Both the position numbers and the translations under genes were made by a program. DNA of 8,474 bases, taken from NCBI GenBank assembly GCA_964446285.1, contig CAYUNT010000196.1, positions 1-8,474 on the forward strand, in the 5' to 3' direction. Numbering within the stretch: the first letter of the stretch is position 1; each line of letters begins with the position of its first letter. The stretch comes from CAYUNT01 sp964446285 (GTDB lineage Bacteria; Sumerlaeota; Sumerlaeia; SLMS01; CAYUNT01). Below are positions 1 through 4,925 of the stretch, piece by piece. The notes under the pieces are model-generated. The model saw nothing but the letters and a program-made list of their open reading frames with translations. It searched no databases and had not been told where the DNA came from.

Positions 1-46
1 TAAAGTTTGAACTACAAACATCTTGCTGGCCATAACAGTGTCCAGA

Positions 47-79
47 TGCGCCCGGCAACAGCCCGCCGGGGCATTTTTT
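47..79 (+). terminator. Rho-independent terminator of an upstream gene
   Basis: The left arm TGC-(G)-CCCGGC pairs with the right arm GCCGGG-GCA across an 8-nt loop (57-64), giving nine base pairs with one bulged G, and it is followed directly by six T residues at 74-79. This is the classical layout of an intrinsic terminator read on the plus strand. It lies 118 bp before the start of the hydrolase gene, so it probably ends a gene located left of the window; the window's first three bases, TAA, could be that gene's stop codon but this cannot be shown. It also suggests that the hydrolase is transcribed from its own promoter between about 80 and 180. Confidence 0.8.
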
Positions 80-136
80 CTTGCCTCGGCTTGGAGGGAG
101 GTGTTTGCTTGGAGATAGTGATGAACTGTTTGAGTT

Positions 137-155
137 CCATAGACAAATTCTATGG
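137..155. promoter_or_regulatory. Perfect 7-bp dyad in the leader of the hydrolase gene
   Basis: The arms CCATAGA and TCTATGG are perfect reverse complements separated by CAAAT. This 19-bp dyad is AT-richer than its surroundings and ends 41 bp before the chosen start codon at 197. The size and symmetry fit an operator for a dimeric DNA-binding regulator; it could equally form a small hairpin in the 5' leader RNA. No convincing -35/-10 pair was found around it. The call rests only on symmetry and position. Confidence 0.35.
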
Positions 156-183
156 GGCAGTGCGCACAATTCAAAAAGGGTGG

Positions 184-189
184 AAAGGA
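184..189 (+). promoter_or_regulatory. Ribosome binding site of the hydrolase gene
   Basis: AAAGGA sits 7 nt before the ATG at 197. This decides the start: the open frame also contains an ATG at 152, but that would put a hydrophilic 15-residue stretch in front of an otherwise normal signal peptide. Confidence 0.65.
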
Positions 190-196
190 CTCCAGG

Positions 197-2246
197 ATGA
201 ATTCCCCGAAAAACCTCGGATTGGCCTGTGCGCTGGCCTTTTTGCTGGCAGTTCAATGCGCGTCTGGGCAATCGGGCAGGGCAGGTGGATTCTGGCAGGC
301 GGTCAGCGCGGAATCTTCGCCGACTCCAACGCCAGCGCTGACTCCCAGCCCCTCGGCCTCGCCCACGGCGAGCGCCGCGCCTTCACCTGCTTCTTCGCCA
401 ACCTTCCCGCCGTCGCCGACGGCGTCACCCACTTTCCCGCCGTCGCCAACGGCATCGCTCACAATGGCGCCTAGTCCGACGGTTCCGCCGTCGCCGACCA
501 TGCCCGCGAGTCCGACGCGCTCGCCAACACGCACGCCCACGCCCGCGCCGTCCTCCACCGGCACGCCCGCCAATTCGCCGACGCCATCAGCGATTCCGAC
601 GGAGTGCGTGGTCCAGACGCTCGGCGAAACCGCCTCGGCGGCCCTGGCGGCCACCTGGTTGAAGAATCTGGAACTGCCCATCGCCGAAGAAAGCCATCTA
701 GGCGCGATGGAAGCCTTTGGATTTGATCTCGATGGCCCAGCCAAGGAGTTCATCCGCTCCAACGGCGCGGCGGCCTTCTATGCCAATACCGCCCTGCTCT
801 CGAACCAGCTCGATTCCCTCGATTGCCGATACCAAAACCAGGCGTCGTGGCTTGCCGGGGGCGGAATCTCGCACGCGCGAAGCAACCTCACCACTTTCCC
901 CTGGGGAATGATCGAAACGTCGAAAGGAACTTTTCACTGGGAGATTGCGGACCTGATGGTGATGCGCGCCCAGGAAAAGAAGCTCAGCATGGTGGGGTTG
1001 ATTCTGCCTTTTGCCGACTGGGATCAGGCCGGGAATCCGGCGATGCCCAGCGAATGCACAGAGGTCCTTGCCGCGTCGTTCTACTGGCTGATTGGCGGCC
1101 ATTACGGACCGGTGGGCAATCTCGATGATTATCGCAATTTTGTGTCGGCGCTGGCCGAACGCTACGACGGCGACGGGGTGGACGACATGCCGGGCCTGGC
1201 CGGCCCAATCAAGTTCTGGGAAGTGAACAATGAACCCGAAGCCACGTGCGGCGGTTACGGCGGCCATGTGGCGGAGTATGTGAGCCTGCTCGAAGCGACG
1301 CACGACACGGTGACAGCGCATATTCCCAACGCGGTGATTCTCAACGGCGGCGCGCTCGAAGCCTCCGGACCGGACGTCGAGCAATTCTGGCAGGATGTGT
1401 TCACGCTCGGCGGAAACGCTTATTTCGACGTGATGAACATCCACTACAACCGCGAAAAAATGGTCCAGGCCTTCAGCACGCTCGATAACTACCGCCAGGT
1501 CGTGGATTTCTTCCGCGGCCTCATGACAGACGCCGGCGACATGAAACCCATCTGGATTACGGAGTTCGGCACATATTCCGGTTCGCCCACAACGCAATCG
1601 GGCGATACGCTCCCCGAACAGAGCGAGGAATTCCAGGCGGGGTGGTTCGTGCGCAATGAGGTGGATGGCTTTGCGCGCGGCGTGGATAAATTCTTCCCCG
1701 ACCTGTGGGGCGGCGCTCCGCCCGGCGGAACCCTTGATCCCATCAGCGCCGGACGCCTCATCGACGGCAATCGCAATGTCCGCCTCTATTTCTACACGCA
1801 GAAACTCTTGCAGCACAAGGTGGGCGCATTTGATAGCGCTGCGGAAATCGCGGATGGGCAATACCGCATCGTGACCGGCGGAAATACCCTGTATGTGCTT
1901 TGGGGAAGCGGCGCCGCGCTGCCGGCCGAAATCACCGGACAGATCGTTGTGACGGATGTGTATGGCAATGAGCAGACGATGGATGCCTCGGCGCTGACGC
2001 TGACCGATAGCCCGGTGTTTGTGGAACCCGCCGCCGCGCCAACGCCAACCTCCAGCCCGTCGCCCTCGGCAAGCACAACGGCGACGCAAACGCCTGCCCC
2101 AACGGAAACGGCCACTTCCACGCCGACAGAAACAGAGACTCCTGCTCCAACAGAGACCGCCACCCCAGCGCCTTCGGAAACCGAAACTCCGGCGCCGACT
2201 GAATCCGAGACGCCCACTCCAACACAAACAGAGACCCCCAATCCCC
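197..2246 (+). CDS. Secreted clan GH-A glycoside hydrolase-like protein, N-terminal part up to the assembly gap
   Basis: Exported multidomain protein, 683 residues visible before the gap. Residues 1-24 form a signal peptide: a short polar start, a hydrophobic core (LACALAFLLAV) and a plausible signal peptidase I site after Ala-Ser-Gly. Gln rather than a small residue precedes Cys21, so a lipoprotein is unlikely. Residues 41-135 are a Ser/Thr/Pro linker. Residues 150-545 look like a (beta/alpha)8 catalytic domain of clan GH-A: the segment FPWGMIETSKGTFHW (about 234-248) is the usual early strand region, WEVNNEPE carries the predicted acid/base Glu346, and WITEFG carries the predicted nucleophile Glu456, 110 residues later. 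Residues 545-610 resemble the small C-terminal beta-sandwich of GH39-like enzymes. A second TP-rich linker starts near 611 and runs into the Ns. The substrate cannot be told; a family within GH-A is not assigned. It most likely continues in the 2274-3203 fragment. The start at 197 is supported by the ribosome binding site and signal peptide. Confidence 0.85.
317..601 (+). repeat. First Ser/Thr/Pro-rich linker, low-complexity coding repeat
   Basis: About 95 codons made almost only of Pro, Ser, Thr and Ala, lying between the signal peptide and catalytic domain of the hydrolase. It contains a clean 30-bp tandem duplication encoding TFPPSPTAS plus one residue (401-430 and 431-460). Such linkers are flexible and often glycosylated in secreted enzymes. 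The antisense strand also stays open here because Pro/Thr/Ser codons read as Gly/Val/Ala/Arg codons on the opposite strand. Confidence 0.85.
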
Positions 2247-2910
2247 NNNNNNNNNNCGAAGAGCAGGACGTGAGCGGACGCGTCGGAGGCCGAACCGCCG
2301 CCGCCCACGCACCCCGCGACGCCCGCTCCTTCTCCAACCGAGACCGCCACTCCCGCCCCCTCGGAGACTGCAACGCCCGCGCCGACAGAAACGGAAACTC
2401 CCGCGCCAAGCGAGTCGCCCACACCGGAACCAAGTGCGACTCCAACATTGGAACCCACAGCGGAACCTACGGAAACAGCCACACCAGCGCCTTCAGAATC
2501 CGCAACTCCCGCTCCTTCTCCAACAGAGACCACAACTCCAGCGCCCTCGGAGACCGTAACGCCTGCGCCAACAGAAACGGCCACACCCGCGCCTAGCGCC
2601 ACAGTCTCGCCGTCCATCTCCCCGAGCGCAACGCCACCCTCGTCGCCAACGCCTACCGACTTTCCTGGGACCGATATTCCTTCGATGACTCCCACAATTC
2701 CCCCTACGCCAATACCCTCGTCGAGTCCTTCGGTCTCTCCCAGCCCGGCTGAATCGCCCACGCCACAATTCTCTCCGACACCGTCGCTATCTCCATCGCC
2801 TTCGGCCACGTTCCCGCCAACACCAACCGCGCAGGAGTCTCCGACGCCAGGCCCGACCGCCACAGAACCCGTTGTTACGACCACCGCAACCGCAACGCCT
2901 ACTGTTCAGC
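2027..2910 (+). repeat. Second, very long Thr/Pro/Glu-rich linker repeat, interrupted by the gap
   Basis: Before and after the N run the coding strand carries repeats of the theme PAPTETATPAPSETETP. After the gap two blocks of about 75 bp, starting at 2322 and 2508, are near-identical at an offset of 186 bp (62 codons, in frame). Each encodes APSPTET-x-TPAPSET-x-TPAPTET. Unlike the first linker this one is rich in Glu. From about 2600 it changes to a Ser/Pro/Thr type without Glu. The repetitiveness explains why the assembly broke here, and the true length of the linker may be longer than shown. Confidence 0.85.
2247..2256. other. Assembly gap of ten Ns
   Basis: Ten undetermined bases in the second linker. 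The frame used before the gap (codons beginning at positions equal to 2 modulo 3) is replaced after it by the frame beginning at multiples of 3, so the real gap cannot be exactly ten bases, or there is an error next to it. Continuing the first frame beyond the gap gives an Arg/His/Asn-rich sequence unlike the linker. The first 17 bases after the gap contain a TGA (2271-2273) in the good downstream frame, which suggests a poor-quality contig end. Confidence 0.9.
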
Positions 2911-3203
2911 CGCGCCTCGATTCCGATGGCGATGGATATTCAGACCTCACCGAGTTGCGCTTGGGGACTAATCCTTACCGATCCGACAGCCATCCTCTCC
3001 TTGGCGACATCAACGGCGACGGGGCGGAAACCATTGCCGACGCCGTGTTGTATCTGCGCATTGTCCGCGGTCTCGTCGTTATGCCGGGTGCCACGCTTCC
3101 CGACCTGGACGGCGACGGCATCGGCGGCACGGAAGACGACGCCCTGACGCTCTATCGCTGGCTGATCGGCGCGGAGGGATATGAGGTTCTGCCTATAAAT
3201 TAA
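2274..3203 (+). CDS. C-terminal part of the same secreted hydrolase: TP-rich linker, calcium motif and dockerin-like domain
   Basis: 309 residues in the frame reading into the stop TAA at 3201-3203. There is no ribosome binding site or signal peptide at its left end, and its first about 212 residues continue the same TET/PAPSE repeat seen before the gap, so it is read as the rest of the hydrolase. Residues 216-234 (DSDGDGYSDLTELRLGTNP) match the calcium-binding DxDxDGxxDxxE...GTNP motif of thrombospondin type 3-like repeats. Then come two EF-hand-like loops: DINGDGAETIAD at about 245 and DLDGDGIGGTEDD at about 277, each followed by a helix ending in Gly (LYLRIVRG, LYRWLIG). This spacing is that of a type I dockerin duplicated module, which in cellulosomes binds cohesins. 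No cohesin or scaffoldin is in the window. The left limit is set just after the TGA at 2271 and is artificial. An independent gene starting near 2448 (TTG) is a much weaker alternative. Confidence 0.75.
   Translation, partial: ADASEAEPPPPTHPATPAPSPTETATPAPSETATPAPTETETPAPSESPTPEPSATPTLEPTAEPTETATPAPSESATPAPSPTETTTPAPSETVTPAPTETATPAPSATVSPSISPSATPPSSPTPTDFPGTDIPSMTPTIPPTPIPSSSPSVSPSPAESPTPQFSPTPSLSPSPSATFPPTPTAQESPTPGPTATEPVVTTTATATPTVQPRLDSDGDGYSDLTELRLGTNPYRSDSHPLLGDINGDGAETIADAVLYLRIVRGLVVMPGATLPDLDGDGIGGTEDDALTLYRWLIGAEGYEVLPIN
3193..3203. other. Tail-to-tail overlap of convergent genes
   Basis: The stop TAG of the minus-strand NTPase gene (3195-3193) lies inside the last codons of the plus-strand hydrolase gene, whose TAA is at 3201-3203. 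The 11-bp overlap leaves no intergenic space for a conventional bidirectional terminator between the two genes. Confidence 0.75.
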
Positions 3204-3963
3204 CAAGCGGCCCAGAAGCAGCAGCGGGCGAGGCCGCAGAGGCGGCGGGGGCGCTTCGCCACGGAAGAATGCGCCATTCGCCATAAATGCCGTTGAGGCT
3301 TTCGCAGAGCGATTCGCGCGCCACAACAAGAAGCGGGGCGCAGGCGATCGCGGCCTCATCCACCGCCGCGCGCAATCCGCCGCCCGAACGTTCGAGCGGT
3401 CCAAATTCGTCCACAACCACCAGATCGCATTTCTCGCGAACGGCGCGCTCGATTGCCTTGCGCCCGCAAGCCAGGCCGCTCTCGAAAATCCGCCACTGGC
3501 CCATCGAAACCGACGGAGCCGTATTTGTCATTTCCCAGGAAATGCCAAACGCCGACTGGATAAGCGCGCTTTCGCCCGCGGACAACTCTGACTTCAGCGC
3601 CAGCAGAAAAGGCGGGATGCTTTTATTACCGACGCCAAGCCAGTTGGCGGCCGCTGCGCCCGCCGCGCCGCCCAATGCGCCGCCTGCCGCGCCGCAGAAT
3701 AATTCCATGAATATGGCGGCGCCTTCGCCATCCTTCGCGACGTTTTGCAAATCGCGCCCTTCGTAAGCAATTTTGCCCGATTCGCCAAATACCCCGCGCG
3801 AAAGCAATCCGCCAACGTTCAGCGAAGGCATTTCGCGTTTCAGCGCTTCGAGAAACATCTCGAGAAAACTGCTTTTGCCCGAATTGACCGGCCCCGCAAG
3901 CAACCAACGTCCGCGCGGATGGGCGCGAAAGGCTTCCAGGGAGCGCGCAAGTTCTGCTTCCAT
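3193..3963 (-). CDS. THEP1-like P-loop nucleoside triphosphatase with a Gly/Ala-rich insertion
   Basis: Cytosolic P-loop NTPase, 256 residues. A Walker A motif GPVNSGKS spans residues 24-31, followed by a helix and by GGLLSRGVFGESGKIAYEGRDL (48-71, broken here only by a missing turn), which fits the beta-strand region after the P-loop in THEP1-type proteins. GQWRIFESGL (155-164) and the Walker B segment LVVVDEFGPLE (181-191, Asp185-Glu186) match the THEP1 DE-x-GP-x-E signature. THEP1 proteins hydrolyse NTPs in vitro but their cellular role is unknown. Family members are usually about 170-190 residues; this one is longer mainly because of an insertion at about 88-145 whose first half is Gly/Ala only, plus an Ala/Pro-rich tail after 237. 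The start at 3963 is chosen for the GGAGG 9 nt upstream; in-frame ATGs at 3993 and 3987 are alternatives. It lies 71 nt after the membrane protein gene, same strand, suggesting co-transcription. Confidence 0.75.
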   Translation of the reverse strand: MEAELARSLEAFRAHPRGRWLLAGPVNSGKSSFLEMFLEALKREMPSLNVGGLLSRGVFGESGKIAYEGRDLQNVAKDGEGAAIFMELFCGAAGGALGGAAGAAAANWLGVGNKSIPPFLLALKSELSAGESALIQSAFGISWEMTNTAPSVSMGQWRIFESGLACGRKAIERAVREKCDLVVVDEFGPLERSGGGLRAAVDEAAIACAPLLVVARESLCESLNGIYGEWRILPWRSAPAASAASPAAASGPLVNL

Positions 3964-3972
3964 CAAAGCCGC

Positions 3973-3977
3973 CCTCC
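3973..3977 (-). promoter_or_regulatory. Ribosome binding site of the NTPase gene
   Basis: GGAGG within a G-rich run, 9 nt before the ATG at 3963. It favours this start over the two ATGs 24 and 30 nt upstream, before which no comparable purine motif is well placed. Confidence 0.5.
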
Positions 3978-4003
3978 CCCTTCCCATTCCCATGTCGCCC
4001 CAA

Positions 4004-4027
4004 CCCCGGCCCTGTCTCCGCCCGGGG
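4004..4027. other. Intercistronic inverted repeat between membrane protein and NTPase genes
   Basis: CCCCGG (4004-4009) and CCGGGG (4022-4027) form a perfect 6-bp stem around a 12-nt loop in the 71-nt spacer. No T-run follows on the minus strand, so it is not a standard terminator. It could affect mRNA stability or lower expression of the second gene, or be chance in GC-rich DNA. Confidence 0.35.
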
Positions 4028-4034
4028 CGAAACC

Positions 4035-4754
4035 TCAATGCATGTAAAGCAGCGTCAGAACAACAGCGCAAACGACCGTCACAGCAGCCGACGCGCGCGT
4101 GAGCAGAACCATTGCCCGTTCGCGCGGCTGTGCATCGAGCCGATGCCGCATCCACGCCCCGAGCTGCAACCCCGCCGGAAGCGCCACGGCCCCAAGCGCC
4201 GCCGCGACGGGCATTCCGAAAATCGAAAGCGGAAGCCGCGTCCCCGGCAGCACGCAGGCGGGAATCGTCGTGAACACGACCACCGGCACGAAAATCACCG
4301 CCGCCGCCACCGCCGAGGCAATGCCCCCCATTGCGGCTGGGACAAGCCGGCTGAGGCGTTCGCGCCCCGCAAAGGCAACGAGCGCGCAGAACACGAGTCC
4401 TTCCGTAATAAACGCATAAACCGGATTTGCCACGGCGCCGCTGATGATCTTCTGACCCATCAGCAAACCTGCATAAACACGAAACAGCGCTGCAATCAGG
4501 GGCATCAGCATCAGCGTGAAGGCTCGTCCGCGTGCCAGCGTCCCGCCGCCGCCAGCAAGTCCGAGCGCCCCGGCCATATAGAAAAACGAAAGCCCAGTCA
4601 GAATGGACCCTGTATAAAGCCGGCTGCACGTTCCGCGCAGGAAGATGCCCGCCGTGCATTCCGCCAAGCCCCACAGGCTCCCGAAGAGAGCTACTGCGAG
4701 GACGGTTTGTTTCGCGCCGGTTCCGGCGCTTTGATTGTTGATGTTCGAGGTCAT
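4035..4754 (-). CDS. Polytopic membrane protein (about seven helices), unknown function
   Basis: 239 residues, strongly hydrophobic. Likely transmembrane segments are about 17-37, 48-68, 79-100, 108-129, 139-165, 176-202 and 215-236. The polar N-terminus (MTSNINNQSAGTGAKQ) lacks a cleavable signal. Several charged residues fall within helices: Glu32 in GSLWGLAECTAG, Arg92 in AALFRVYAG and Glu118 in YAFITEGL, which is suggestive of a functional pore or substrate site rather than a structural anchor. I do not recognise the family with certainty. Small membrane proteins of this size and helix number include substrate-binding (S) components of ECF transporters, and the neighbouring P-loop NTPase makes that idea attractive, but no ECF signature was identified and the NTPase lacks an ABC signature. 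The start at 4754 is fixed by AAGGAG 8 nt upstream. The frame also stays open further upstream to 4871, but that leader is Arg-rich and not membrane-like. Confidence 0.75.
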   Translation of the reverse strand: MTSNINNQSAGTGAKQTVLAVALFGSLWGLAECTAGIFLRGTCSRLYTGSILTGLSFFYMAGALGLAGGGGTLARGRAFTLMLMPLIAALFRVYAGLLMGQKIISGAVANPVYAFITEGLVFCALVAFAGRERLSRLVPAAMGGIASAVAAAVIFVPVVVFTTIPACVLPGTRLPLSIFGMPVAAALGAVALPAGLQLGAWMRHRLDAQPRERAMVLLTRASAAVTVVCAVVLTLLYMH

Positions 4755-4762
4755 GGGTCGCG

Positions 4763-4768
4763 CTCCTT
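4763..4768 (-). promoter_or_regulatory. Ribosome binding site of the membrane protein gene
   Basis: AAGGAG, 8 nt before the ATG at 4754. This is a full-strength match to the anti-Shine-Dalgarno sequence and overrides longer start choices at 4871. Confidence 0.7.
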
Positions 4769-4773
4769 GGGAA

Positions 4774-4825
4774 AAGACGCCCTTGGAAGGCCATCCGAAT
4801 TCTATCCTTCGATCCGGAGCGTCTT
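4774..4825 (-). promoter_or_regulatory. Candidate two-tier leader hairpin before the membrane protein gene
   Basis: On the minus strand AAGACGCTC (4825-4817) pairs with GGGCGTCTT (4782-4774; one G-U pair), and inside it GAAGG-type arms (4806-4810 with 4786-4790) form a second 5-bp stem. The outer stem ends in TTTTCCC and only five bases separate it from the ribosome binding site. An attenuator or translational leader is conceivable. No known riboswitch consensus was recognised. The terminal T-run is short and C-interrupted, so termination would be weak. Confidence 0.3.
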
Positions 4826-4839
4826 GTCCAGCATTTCTT

Positions 4840-4867
4840 GATGCGCTCCCGAGCGCGCGGGCGCATC
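4840..4867. other. Strong GC-rich hairpin between the 347-residue protein gene and the membrane protein gene
   Basis: GATGCGC and GCGCATC are perfect reverse complements, extended by a T-G and a C-G pair to a nine-pair stem around a 10-nt loop. It starts 58 nt after the stop at 4926 on the minus strand. No T-run follows, so it is either a U-less terminator of the upstream gene, an mRNA-stabilising 3' structure, or a protein site. Confidence 0.4.
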
Positions 4868-4925
4868 CCACTTCCCCCTAGCACCGCGCGCCGCCAAGTC
4901 TCCGTCGTGACTTTTCAGGGAAGCC

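Noticed and set aside
120..160. Possible plus-strand promoter with TTGAGT before the hydrolase gene
   Set aside because: No -10 element lies at a normal spacing; TATGGG at 151 gives a 15-bp spacer and matches poorly.
152..196. Earlier ATG at 152 for the hydrolase gene
   Set aside because: It adds 15 polar residues ahead of a normal signal peptide and lies inside the leader dyad; the ATG at 197 has AAAGGA at ideal spacing.
2257..2596. Extension of the first hydrolase frame beyond the gap to a stop at 2596
   Set aside because: The product turns into an Arg/His/Asn-rich sequence, while another frame continues the TET/PAPSE linker and reaches the dockerin-like domain. It is a frame artefact of the gap.
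698..2884. Very long minus-strand open frame, Gly/Val-rich in its first part, across the hydrolase gene
   Set aside because: It is the antisense of Pro/Thr/Ser codons (giving Gly/Val/Ala/Ser) and then of the catalytic domain, runs through the Ns, and shows no family motif; the plus-strand frame has signal peptide and catalytic motifs.
2027..2910. CRISPR-like array in the repetitive stretch
   Set aside because: Repeats are codon-phased degenerate TP-linker units without constant repeats and unique spacers.
4795..4835. Possible minus-strand promoter (TGGACA and TAGAAT) before the membrane protein gene
   Set aside because: Each hexamer matches five of six consensus bases, but the spacer is 20 bp, too long for a reliable call.
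4038..4841. Plus-strand open frame rich in Arg and His opposite the membrane protein gene
   Set aside because: Composition is typical of a shadow frame in GC-rich DNA; the minus strand encodes clear transmembrane helices behind a strong ribosome binding site.
3964..4884. N-terminal extension of the NTPase frame by over 300 residues
   Set aside because: It overlaps the whole membrane protein gene in another frame, is Arg/Gly-rich without family features, and the P-loop begins near residue 24 from the start with a ribosome binding site at 3963.
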